A model generated the notes under the pieces. That model did not search any database, had not been told where the DNA came from, and worked only from the letters and a program-made list of their open reading frames with translations. The translations under genes and the position numbers were made by a program. A stretch of 64,000 nt of DNA, from positions 310,001-374,000 of the forward strand of contig NZ_JBBPFS010000004.1 of the NCBI RefSeq assembly GCF_038069765.1. Reading direction: 5' to 3'. Below, piece after piece: positions 24,708 to 32,100 of the stretch; positions within the stretch are counted from its first letter, which is position 1, and every line of letters starts with the position of its first letter. The stretch is from Arthrobacter_B sp038069765 (lineage in GTDB: Bacteria > Actinomycetota > Actinomycetes > Actinomycetales > Micrococcaceae).

Positions 24708-25625
24708 CTACGCACCCTTCTTGGTTTTGGCGGCAGTTTTCCGCGCCGCGGGTTTCTTCTCGCTGGATTCCCCGTCGTCGTTTTTGCGCCGGGACGAGGA
24801 CCGTGACCCCGAGCCGCCGGATTTCGTCCCGCCGGACTTTTTGCCGCGGTTTTTTTCCACGCTGCGGCGCAGCGCTTCCATCAGGTCCAGGACCTTGCCG
24901 CCTTCGTCGTCGGACTCGCCACCAAAGGTTTCCTCGGTGTCCAGCGCCTCGCCCTTTTCGAGCTTCGCTTCGATCAGCGTCTTCAGCTGTTCCTGATAGT
25001 CGTCGGTAAATTCGGCCGGGTTGAAGTCCGAGCTGAAGGAATCGACGAGGGCGGAGGACATTTCCAGCTCCTTCGCGCTGATCCGCACCTTCTCGTCCAG
25101 GGACGGGAAGGACGCCTCGCGCACTTCGTCCTCCCACAGCAGTGTCTGCAGGGTCAGGACGTCACCCCGGACCCGCAGGGCACCGAGCCGGCTCTTCTGG
25201 CGCAGCGAAAACTGTACGATGGCCGTGCGCTCGGTGTCCTCGAGCGTCCGGCGCAGCAGCACATAGGACTTTGTGGACTTGGAGTCCGGCTCCAGGTAAT
25301 AGGCCTTGTTGAAGAGGATCGGATCGACCTGCTCGCTGGGAACGAATTCGACGACGTCGATCTCCCGGCTCTTTTCCACCGGCAGGGAGGCCAGGTCCTC
25401 ATCAGTGAGCACCACGGTCTGCTCGCCGTCGTCGTACGCCTTGGCGATGTCCTTGTACTCCACCACCTCGCCGCAGATTTCGCAGCGGCGCTGATAGCGG
25501 ATGCGCCCGCCGTCCTTTTCGTGGACCTGGTGCAGGCTGACGTCGTGGTCTTCGGTGGCGGCGTAAACCTTGACTGGGACATTGACCAGTCCAAAGGCGA
25601 TGGCGCCCTTCCAGATGGCTCTCAT
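24708..25625 (-). CDS. ku: Non-homologous end joining protein Ku
   Basis: 305-residue bacterial Ku that binds double-strand DNA ends as a homodimer and recruits LigD. N-terminus MRAIWKGAIAFGLVNVPVKVY is diagnostic; the zinc-site-like CEICGEVVEYKDIAKAY and the core YYLEPDSKSTKSYVLL follow. From about residue 250 the tail is Lys/Ser/Gly-rich, as in Ku proteins with an extended DNA-binding C-terminus. It sits between an upstream alpha/beta hydrolase gene (15-bp gap) and a small membrane protein gene. Its partner ligD lies about 8 kb away. Confidence 0.95.
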   Translation of the reverse strand: MRAIWKGAIAFGLVNVPVKVYAATEDHDVSLHQVHEKDGGRIRYQRRCEICGEVVEYKDIAKAYDDGEQTVVLTDEDLASLPVEKSREIDVVEFVPSEQVDPILFNKAYYLEPDSKSTKSYVLLRRTLEDTERTAIVQFSLRQKSRLGALRVRGDVLTLQTLLWEDEVREASFPSLDEKVRISAKELEMSSALVDSFSSDFNPAEFTDDYQEQLKTLIEAKLEKGEALDTEETFGGESDDEGGKVLDLMEALRRSVEKNRGKKSGGTKSGGSGSRSSSRRKNDDGESSEKKPAARKTAAKTKKGA

Positions 25626-25640
25626 GTAGTCCAGTGAACA

Positions 25641-26591
25641 CTAAACCCCGGCGTCCGGGCCAGAGCGTCCCCGGGCCGGATCCGCGCCCGCCACCTCCTC
25701 GCCTATGGCCCGGTAGAGGTCCGGATCGGTGAAGTAGGCACTGTGCGACGCCGGAAACGGTTCGCCCGAGGTGATCTCCACATCACGGATCCCGGCGCCG
25801 CCGGAAAAGACATTTTCGGCGCAAAAGGACAGCAGATCCCGCTCATCCCAGAAGTTCAGCCACGGCACCGGAACGCTCCCCGGCTTTCCGGGTCCGGCAA
25901 GGGCCAGCCCGCCCAGCAGGTAGAGCCACGGGCTTTGGGAGCCGGCGGTGACCAGCAGGTCAACCCGCATGCCGGCTGCGTCCCACTCCGGCCCGGTCAG
26001 CAGATCCACCGCCGCCACCCCGCCGAGGCTGTGCCCGAACAGGATGACCGGGGCGTCCTGCGGGGACAGGCGCAGGGCATTGGCAATGACGGACCGGGCG
26101 TCGGCTCCGCGGCGGAGGTAATAGATGATGCTGCGGGAAAAATCCGAAGCGGCTTCGGTCAGCGGCACGCGTCGGTCTACGGCGGCATTGGTCACCAGCT
26201 CCAGCACCCATCGCTGCACGCTGCCGGCCAGCACCCGTTCCTCCGCAGCCGCCGTATCCGTTTCCGCGGCCGCACCGGCCCCGGAAGCAGCAGGCCAGGG
26301 CGCCGCTGCTGCGCGCAGCAGATCCATTCCGGCCATTGCCAGGCCCCGTCCGCCGTCGGGCCCGGGCAGCTCCGCCGCGGCGGCGCTGTCCCGGTAGCGC
26401 GGCGGCAGTGCCGGCACCACGCTGACATCGCGAGCAGCGCCGGCGGCCCACGCGACATTCAGGACGGTGTAGTTGGCCAGACCGGGTTCCAGCACCAACT
26501 GTTCGCGGATGATCCGGGCAGGAACAGGATCGGGGCCGCCGGTGCCCTGCAGGAAAACCAGGGTTCCGGCGGCGGGAGGTGCAGTGCTCAC
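25641..26591 (-). CDS. Alpha/beta-fold hydrolase
   Basis: 316-residue protein with the nucleophile elbow GHSLGG at about 188-193 and a typical early strand LVFLQGTGGPD. A long Ala/Pro-rich insertion (about 65-120) interrupts the fold. Catalytic acid and His are likely in NFWDERDLLSF and SHSAYF, but assignment is tentative. Substrate unknown. GTG 26591 (GGAAAGG upstream) is preferred over GTG 26627. It is the first gene before ku; a role in repair is not implied. Confidence 0.7.
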   Translation of the reverse strand: MSTAPPAAGTLVFLQGTGGPDPVPARIIREQLVLEPGLANYTVLNVAWAAGAARDVSVVPALPPRYRDSAAAAELPGPDGGRGLAMAGMDLLRAAAAPWPAASGAGAAAETDTAAAEERVLAGSVQRWVLELVTNAAVDRRVPLTEAASDFSRSIIYYLRRGADARSVIANALRLSPQDAPVILFGHSLGGVAAVDLLTGPEWDAAGMRVDLLVTAGSQSPWLYLLGGLALAGPGKPGSVPVPWLNFWDERDLLSFCAENVFSGGAGIRDVEITSGEPFPASHSAYFTDPDLYRAIGEEVAGADPARGRSGPDAGV

Positions 26592-26744
26592 GCCGGCCTT
26601 TCCGGTCCGGACCGGGCGCCCGGACACTGTTCAGGGCGCCACTGTAGGCACGCCGGCGGCGGAGCCGCCAGAGTCCTGACGAGAAAGCCCGGATGCTGCC
26701 CGCCGTGAAAGCCCGCAGGATGTCGGCGGCGCCCGCGGAACACC

Positions 26745-26750
26745 GATAAT
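26745..26750 (+). promoter_or_regulatory. -10 box of soxR
   Basis: GATAAT, 20 bp upstream of the chosen ATG. It overlaps an in-frame upstream ATG at 26749, arguing against that start. Confidence 0.45.
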
Positions 26751-26769
26751 GGAAGGGACGGAGGCGAAT

Positions 26770-27252
26770 ATGGGCAAGACTGCAGGCAGCGACGGATTAG
26801 CGGACCCACCCGGCTCCGCCCGGTCCGAACTGACGGTGGGCCAGGTGGCGGAACGCAGCGGCGTGGCGGTTTCCGCGCTGCACTTTTACGAGCGGCAGGG
26901 CTTGATCGCCAGCCGCCGCACGGCGGGGAACCAGAGGCGCTTTGACCGCTCCGTGCTCCGGCGGGTTGCGGTGATCCGGGCCGCCCAGCGCGCCGGAATC
27001 CCGCTGGCCACCATTGCGCGCGCCCTGGAAGAACTGCCGACGGACGCCGTGCCGGATCACAATGACTGGCAGCGGCTGTCACTGGCGTGGCGGCAGGAAC
27101 TGGACGCCCGGATCCACTCCTTGGAGGCTTTGCGGGACCGCCTCGGCGGCTGCATCGGCTGCGGCTGCCTCTCGCTTGCCGAATGCCGGTTTGTAAACCC
27201 CGACGACGAATCAGCCGGCCGGGGAACCGGTGCACCCGTCCTGGACTACTGA
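26770..27252 (+). CDS. soxR: Redox-sensitive MerR-family regulator SoxR
   Basis: 160-residue MerR-type activator. N-terminal winged helix (about 20-90) with LTVGQVAERSGVAVSALHFYERQGL, a dimerisation helix, and the C-terminal [2Fe-2S] motif C-x2-C-x-C-x5-C at Cys128, 131, 133 and 139, which defines SoxR. Oxidation of the cluster by redox-cycling compounds activates targets. ATG 26770 has GGAGG five bases upstream. The palindrome before the next gene matches a SoxR box, identifying a likely target. Confidence 0.95.
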   Translation: MGKTAGSDGLADPPGSARSELTVGQVAERSGVAVSALHFYERQGLIASRRTAGNQRRFDRSVLRRVAVIRAAQRAGIPLATIARALEELPTDAVPDHNDWQRLSLAWRQELDARIHSLEALRDRLGGCIGCGCLSLAECRFVNPDDESAGRGTGAPVLDY

Positions 27253-27301
27253 TGAGCGGCTGCGGCCGGGCCGCGGGTCGCCGCAGCGGGCAGGCTCCGA
27301 T

Positions 27302-27332
27302 TTGACCTCAACCATTGTTGAGGTTCTAGCGT
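27302..27332 (+). promoter_or_regulatory. SoxR box within a 19-bp-spacer promoter
   Basis: TTGACC (27302-27307) and TAGCGT (27327-27332) are separated by 19 bp, the elongated spacing typical of MerR-regulated promoters. The spacer carries CCTCAACCATTGTTGAGG (27306-27323), an 18-bp palindrome very close to the E. coli SoxR box. The downstream ATG lies seven bases after the -10 box. Confidence 0.85.
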
Positions 27333-27339
27333 AGGACGT

Positions 27340-27828
27340 ATGCTCACAGACCATTTCAAGGACGCCTTCCGTGCCCATCCGGCGGGAGTGGCCGTCATTA
27401 CTACCGACGGCGGGTCCGGTCCGGTGGGACTGACTGCATCGTCTGTGTCTTCCGTTTCGGCCGATCCGGCCATCCTGGTCTTTTCGCTGGCCTCGGCCTC
27501 CGGTTCAGCCGGCGTTGTTGCCTCTGCCGAGACCATTGTGGTGCACCTCCTGGGCGCCCGGAATGCCGGGCTGGCCGATCTTTTTGCCCGCCCGGGTTCC
27601 GAACGCTTCACCTCGGCGCTGGCCTGGGAGGAGCTTCCCACCGGGGAACCGCTGCTGCGGGATGTGCCGCGGGCCCTCCGCGCCCGAATCCTGGAGCGCA
27701 CCGCCGTCGGCTCCTCCGTACTGGTAACTGCCGAAGTCCTGGAGATCCTGAGCCCGGGGGCGCCGGATGAGCCGCTGGTCTACCACAACCGCACCTATCA
27801 CCGGCTGGGTGACCACTCCACGCTCTAA
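27340..27828 (+). CDS. Flavin reductase family protein
   Basis: 162-residue FMN-binding split-barrel protein: FRAHPAGVAVITT, VGLTASSVSSVSADPAILVFSL and the HxxTYHRL-type ending (YHNRTYHRL) are family features. It would reduce FMN/FAD with NAD(P)H, possibly for a monooxygenase or to handle redox stress. It is directly downstream of the SoxR box, so it is the probable SoxR target. Leaderless layout at ATG 27340. Confidence 0.88.
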   Translation: MLTDHFKDAFRAHPAGVAVITTDGGSGPVGLTASSVSSVSADPAILVFSLASASGSAGVVASAETIVVHLLGARNAGLADLFARPGSERFTSALAWEELPTGEPLLRDVPRALRARILERTAVGSSVLVTAEVLEILSPGAPDEPLVYHNRTYHRLGDHSTL

Positions 27829-27939
27829 CCGGCGGACCCGGCGGACCCGGCGGACGGGCGGACAGGCGTAAGCAGGGCGGCCGGAGCAGCGCCGGCCGGG
27901 GTCCCTCGGGCCCAGGTGGGAACGGGCGCGCAAATGGCC

Positions 27940-27945
27940 TAGAGT
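27940..27945 (+). promoter_or_regulatory. -10 box of the thi operon
   Basis: TAGAGT about seven bases upstream of the start of the TPP aptamer, consistent with transcription beginning at about 27952. No clear -35 box. Confidence 0.4.
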
Positions 27946-27952
27946 GCTTTGC

Positions 27953-28027
27953 AGTGACACGGGGTGCCGACAGGCTGAGATAACACCCGTTGAACCTGAT
28001 CTAGTTCGAACTAGCGAAGGGATGTCG
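27953..28027 (+). promoter_or_regulatory. TPP riboswitch (THI element)
   Basis: The conserved aptamer pieces appear in order: ACACGGGGTGCC, CTGAGATAACACCC, TTGAACCTGAT, then CTAGTTCGAACTAG and CGAAGGGATGT. The AAGGGA at the 3' end is also the likely ribosome site of thiM, so ligand binding probably blocks translation of the operon. Confidence 0.95.
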
Positions 28028-28030
28028 CGG

Positions 28031-28840
28031 ATGACTATTCGCCTGACACCGTTAACCGTTTCCACCCTCCTGGCGCGCCTGCGCGCCGAACCGCCCCTGG
28101 TGCAGTGCCTGACCAATGCCGTGGTCACAAATTTCACCGCCAACGTTCTGCTCGCGCTGGGCGCGGCACCGGCGATGACCGACATACCGGGGGAGGCAGG
28201 ACCGTTCGCCCGGGCGGCCTCGGGTGTGCTGATCAATTTGGGCACCCCGCATGAGGAACAGCGCCGGGCCATGCTGGAGGCCGCCGAAGCCGCCAATGAT
28301 GCCGGAACCCCCTGGGTGCTGGACCCGGTGGCCGTGGGCAGCCTGCCGGTGCGCACTGCCCTCGCGGCCGAACTGCTGGCCCTGCGGCCGACGGCCATCC
28401 GCGGGAACGCCTCGGAAATCATTGCGCTGGCCGGCCTCGGGTCCGGCGGCCGCGGCGTCGACGCCACCGACGATCCGGAAAGCGCCCTTCCGGCGGCGCT
28501 CCTGCTGGCTGAAAAACACGGTTCCGTTGTCGCCGTCTCGGGCCCCACTGACGTGATCACGGACGGCGTGCAGACCCTGCGGGTCAGTAACGGTGATGCG
28601 CTGCTCACCCGGGTCACCGGCGGCGGCTGTGCGCTGGGCGCTGTCACCGCGGCATTCCTGGGCGCAGCCGGCGACGGCGGCAAGTTGGCCGCAGTGGCGG
28701 CGGCAACCGCCGTTTACACCGTTGCGGCTGAACCGGCAGCGCAGTCCTGCTCCGGACCGGGCAGCTTCGCCGTCGGCTTCCTCGACGCCCTCGCCTCTCT
28801 CAACGCGCAGGACCTGAAGCAGCGGCTGGTGAGCGCATGA
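28031..28840 (+). CDS. thiM: Hydroxyethylthiazole kinase
   Basis: 269-residue ribokinase-like enzyme that phosphorylates the thiazole precursor HET for thiamine salvage. Typical motifs: LVQCLTNAVVTNFTANVLLA near the N-terminus, WVLDPVAVG (about 96-104), SGPTDVITDG and the catalytic-loop region TGGGCALGAVTAAF. ATG 28031 lies eight bases after AAGGGA, which belongs to the riboswitch; an in-frame ATG at 28022 is too close to that site. The stop overlaps thiE (ATGA). Confidence 0.95.
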   Translation: MTIRLTPLTVSTLLARLRAEPPLVQCLTNAVVTNFTANVLLALGAAPAMTDIPGEAGPFARAASGVLINLGTPHEEQRRAMLEAAEAANDAGTPWVLDPVAVGSLPVRTALAAELLALRPTAIRGNASEIIALAGLGSGGRGVDATDDPESALPAALLLAEKHGSVVAVSGPTDVITDGVQTLRVSNGDALLTRVTGGGCALGAVTAAFLGAAGDGGKLAAVAAATAVYTVAAEPAAQSCSGPGSFAVGFLDALASLNAQDLKQRLVSA

Positions 28841-29532
28841 AGGCCGGAGTCGCTGACGTGTCCCGGGCCCGGGAGCGCGTCCGCAACAGCGGCATTTACC
28901 TGGTGACCGACACGGTCCTTTGCGGGCCGCGCGGGGTCGTCGAGACCGTCAGGGCCGCAGTGGCAGGCGGCGTGGAAACCATCCAGGTACGGGAAAAGAA
29001 CGCCTCGGCGGCTGATTTTTACGCCCTGGTCCTTGCTGTCGCCGAAGCCGCAGGAAACCGGGCCACCGTACTGGTGGATGACCGGGTGGACATCTACCTG
29101 GCGGCCCGGGCCGCCCGCGCCGGCGTCCACGGAGTCCACGTGGGCCAAAGCGACCTGCCCGCCGAGCTGGTGCGCACGCTCGTGGGCCCGGACGCCGTCG
29201 TCGGCCTGACCGCCAACACCGCGGAGCATCTGGAAGCGCTCGCAGCGCTGCCGCCGGGAACCGTGGATTACCTCGGGACCGGGGTCATCCGGCCCACCCG
29301 CACCAAAGCAAATCATCCGAAGCCGCTGGGAATCAGCGGATTTACCGAGTTCGCGGCGCGGGCGCCGCTGCCGGTGGTAGCCATCGGCGGCATCGTGCGC
29401 GAGGACATCGGTGCCCTGCGGGCAGCCGGTGCCACCGGCGCCGCAGTGGTGTCGGCCATTTGCGCAGCGGCCGATCCGCAGGCTGCAGCCGCGGATCTGG
29501 TCCGGGCCTGGCATGCTGGGAGCCCCGCATGA
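28837..29532 (+). CDS. thiE: Thiamine-phosphate synthase
   Basis: 231-residue TIM-barrel enzyme joining HMP-pyrophosphate and thiazole phosphate. Visible motifs: GIYLVTDT, VETIQVREKNASAADFY, VLVDDRVDIYLAARAAGVHVGQ-type residues with GVHVGQSDLP, YLGTGVIRPTRTKAN, and VVAIGGI. Overlaps thiM and the next gene by four bases at both ends, so the three proteins are translationally coupled. Confidence 0.95.
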   Translation: MKAGVADVSRARERVRNSGIYLVTDTVLCGPRGVVETVRAAVAGGVETIQVREKNASAADFYALVLAVAEAAGNRATVLVDDRVDIYLAARAARAGVHGVHVGQSDLPAELVRTLVGPDAVVGLTANTAEHLEALAALPPGTVDYLGTGVIRPTRTKANHPKPLGISGFTEFAARAPLPVVAIGGIVREDIGALRAAGATGAAVVSAICAAADPQAAAADLVRAWHAGSPA

Positions 29533-31094
29533 GCGCCGGCAGGGCCCCCCGGATCCCCCGGATCCTCAGCATCGCCGGCACCGATCCGACCGGCGGCGCC
29601 GGAATCCAGGCCGACCTCAAATCCATCGCGGCCACGGGCGGGTACGGCATGGCCGTCGTCACCGCGCTGGTCGCCCAGAACACCCGCGGCGTGCGCTCGG
29701 TGCACACCCCGCCGGCCGGCTTCCTGCGTGAACAGCTGGAAGCCGTGGGCGACGACGTCGGCATTGACGCCGTGAAGATCGGCATGCTCGGCAGCACCGA
29801 TCTCACGCAGACCGTTGACGCGTGGCTGGCGGAAGCCGGCGTGCCCGCCGTGGTCCTGGACCCGGTCATGATTGCCACCAGCGGCGACCGCCTGCTGGAC
29901 GACGGCGCGGAGGCGGCCCTGCGGCAGCTGCTGCACCGCGTGGACCTGGTGACGCCGAACCTGCCCGAGCTGGCCGTGCTGGTGCAGGAACCGGTCGCGG
30001 AGTCCTGGGACTGCGCCCTGGCACAGGGCAAACGCCTCTCTGCCGCCTACGGCGTCAAGGTCCTGGTCAAAGGCGGGCACCTGGCGGGGGACCGGTGCCC
30101 CGATGCCCTGGTGGATGCCGGCGCAGCGGACCCCCTGGTGCTGCAGGTCCAGGCACCGCGGGTGGACACGGTCAACACCCACGGCACGGGATGCTCGATG
30201 TCCGCGGCCATGGCGACGTTCCATGCCCGCCTGGGCCGCTGGGACCAGGCGCTAACGGCGACCAAAGCCTGGCTGCAGGAGGCGCTGGAAAACGCCGACG
30301 AGCTCGACGTCGGTGCCGGCCACGGGCCGGTGCACCACTTCCACGGGGTGTGGGAACGCGGGCTGGAGCCCCTCCCGGCAGCGGGGACGGTGCAGGAACC
30401 GGTGAAGGAAACACCGCCCGTGGAAGCGGCCGGTCCGCACACCGGGGCGCTCTGGGAGCAGACGGCCGCGGTACGGACGGAAATCAATGAACTGGACTTC
30501 GTCCGGGACCTGGGCAGCGGAAAGCTGAACCGGGAAGCCTTCGACTTCTACCTCGCACAGGATGCCCTGTATCTCCGCGGCTACGCCCGGGCGCTGGCGC
30601 GTGCCAGCGAACTGGCTCCCGCCTTTGAAGAGCAGGTGTTTTGGGCCAGGGCGGCGTACGACGCGCTGGCCACCGAGATGGAGCTGCACACCTCGTGGCT
30701 GCCGGAGACGGGGGCCGCGGGACGCGGAGCTTCACCGGGGCCGGTCACCCGCGGCTATCTGCAGCATCTGCTGGGCAGCGCCGACGGTGCCGGTCCGGTT
30801 CGGGGTGCCCACGAATATGAACGGCTGGTCGGCGCCCTTCTGCCGTGCTTCTGGGTCTATGCGGACGTGGGCGCCCGGCTGTCCGGGACCAACCATTCCG
30901 GCCACCCCTACGCCGAATGGTTGAACACCTACAGCGATCCCGCCTTTAACGAGTCCACGGCAGCCGCGGTGCGCATTCTGGAACGCGTGCTGGACCGCAG
31001 CGCCGAGGACGTCCGGGAGCTCACCCGCTCGGCCTTCCGTGAATCGACACACCGGGAGTATGAGTTTTTCGCCGCGGGCGCGGGAGAATCGTAA
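29529..31094 (+). CDS. thiD: ThiD-TenA fusion: HMP-phosphate kinase and TenA/thiaminase II
   Basis: 521-residue two-domain protein. Residues about 8-270 are ThiD: RILSIAGTDPTGGAGIQADL, DPVMIATSG, and HGTGCSMSAA (anion hole, near 219-228). Residues about 300-515 are TenA: FYLAQDALYLRGYARAL, and LLPCFWVYADVG with the likely nucleophilic Cys, then HPYAEWLNTYSDPAF. The fusion would make HMP-PP and salvage HMP from degraded thiamine. ATG 29529 overlaps the thiE stop by four bases; the longer frame opening at 29460 is rejected. Confidence 0.94.
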   Translation: MSAGRAPRIPRILSIAGTDPTGGAGIQADLKSIAATGGYGMAVVTALVAQNTRGVRSVHTPPAGFLREQLEAVGDDVGIDAVKIGMLGSTDLTQTVDAWLAEAGVPAVVLDPVMIATSGDRLLDDGAEAALRQLLHRVDLVTPNLPELAVLVQEPVAESWDCALAQGKRLSAAYGVKVLVKGGHLAGDRCPDALVDAGAADPLVLQVQAPRVDTVNTHGTGCSMSAAMATFHARLGRWDQALTATKAWLQEALENADELDVGAGHGPVHHFHGVWERGLEPLPAAGTVQEPVKETPPVEAAGPHTGALWEQTAAVRTEINELDFVRDLGSGKLNREAFDFYLAQDALYLRGYARALARASELAPAFEEQVFWARAAYDALATEMELHTSWLPETGAAGRGASPGPVTRGYLQHLLGSADGAGPVRGAHEYERLVGALLPCFWVYADVGARLSGTNHSGHPYAEWLNTYSDPAFNESTAAAVRILERVLDRSAEDVRELTRSAFRESTHREYEFFAAGAGES

Positions 31095-31106
31095 GCACAG
31101 CAGCGG

Positions 31107-31138
31107 TGCCGGGCGGAGGCAGCAGCTCCCGCCCGGCA
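31107..31138 (+). terminator. Hairpin after thi operon
   Basis: TGCCGGGCGG and CCGCCCGGCA form a 10-bp stem with a 12-base loop, 13 bases past the operon's last stop. No T run follows. Confidence 0.5.
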
Positions 31139-31161
31139 TCCCCAACAGAAACGAGAGCACA

Positions 31162-31380
31162 GTGGTCAAGAAAAACTCCGCCAAGGACCTCACCGCCCAG
31201 CAGAAAAAGATGGTTGGGGTCGGAGCCACCGTCCAGGTGCTCCTGGCCGGCCTTGCCCTCGCGGACATCTGGCGCCGTCCCGCCGCCGAGGTGCGGGGAC
31301 CCCGGGCGCTTTGGTCCGCGGCCTGCGCCGTGAACTTCATCGGTCCGCTGTCCTACTTCATCTTCGGCCGGCGCAAGTAG
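31162..31380 (+). CDS. Small PLDc_N-like membrane protein
   Basis: 72-residue protein beginning MVKKNSAKDL. Two hydrophobic helices (about 17-34 and 48-67) and the ending FIGPLSYFIFGRRK match the phospholipase-D-nuclease N-terminal (PLDc_N) family of short membrane proteins. Function unknown. GTG start with GAGAG about five bases upstream. Two bases separate its stop from the next gene's GTG. Confidence 0.72.
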   Translation: MVKKNSAKDLTAQQKKMVGVGATVQVLLAGLALADIWRRPAAEVRGPRALWSAACAVNFIGPLSYFIFGRRK

Positions 31381-31382
31381 GC

Positions 31383-32099
31383 GTGGCGCCCGCAACGCGC
31401 CGGCCGGGCACCGGCCGCGCTGCCGGAGGAAAGACCGGAGGGAAAAACAGCACCGCAAAGACGCGGGAACCGGCACTGGATCCGGTCCGCCTGAACGCAC
31501 TGACCGATGCGGCGGCGCCCGAAGCCTCCGGCAGCTTCGAGGGACTGCTTTTTGACGGCCGGTCCTTTGACGGCACCGACCTGCAGGGCAGCACCTTCAC
31601 GGAGTGCGAATTCACGTCGGTGTCCATGACGGAGACCGGCCTGCGCGGAGCCAGGTTCCTGGATTGCCGGTTCAACGGCCTGTACGCGCCGGTGTTCCGT
31701 GCACCGCGCAGCACCTTCCGGGACGTGGTGCTGGAGGGCAGCAGGCTGGGATCGGCCGAGCTGTATGACAACGGCTGGAACTCCGTCCACGTCGACGGCG
31801 GGAAGCTGGACTTCGTCAACCTGCGCAGCTCCCGGCTCACCGACGTGCTGTTCAGCGGCTGCACCATCGAGGAACTGGACCTGGACGGCGTTCAGGCCAC
31901 CCGCGTGGCCTTCCGGAACTGCCGCATCGGCAGTTTGAACCTCTCCGGTGCCGTGCTGCAGGACGTGGACCTGCGCACCACAGACTTCCGGTCCATTACG
32001 CATCTGCCCGGTCTCGGCGGCGCCACTGTGGATGATGCGCAGCTGATGATGCTGGCGCCGCTGCTGGCGGCGAACCTGGGCCTGCGCGTGGAAGGCTGA
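31383..32099 (+). CDS. Pentapeptide-repeat protein
   Basis: 238-residue protein. After a basic N-terminus (about 1-40), residues about 60-215 follow the A(D/N)LxX five-residue pattern (FDGTDLQGSTF, LRGARFLDCRFNGLY, LDFVNLRSSRLTDVLF, LNLSGAVLQDVDLRTTDF), giving a right-handed quadrilateral beta-helix. Some members mimic DNA and protect gyrase; nothing here specifies that role. GTG start two bases after the small membrane gene. Confidence 0.8.
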   Translation: MAPATRRPGTGRAAGGKTGGKNSTAKTREPALDPVRLNALTDAAAPEASGSFEGLLFDGRSFDGTDLQGSTFTECEFTSVSMTETGLRGARFLDCRFNGLYAPVFRAPRSTFRDVVLEGSRLGSAELYDNGWNSVHVDGGKLDFVNLRSSRLTDVLFSGCTIEELDLDGVQATRVAFRNCRIGSLNLSGAVLQDVDLRTTDFRSITHLPGLGGATVDDAQLMMLAPLLAANLGLRVEG

Positions 32100-32100
32100 C

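Noticed and set aside
27829..27860. CCGGCGGAC triplicate after the flavin reductase gene
   Set aside because: Three short copies in GC-rich DNA; too small and simple to interpret.
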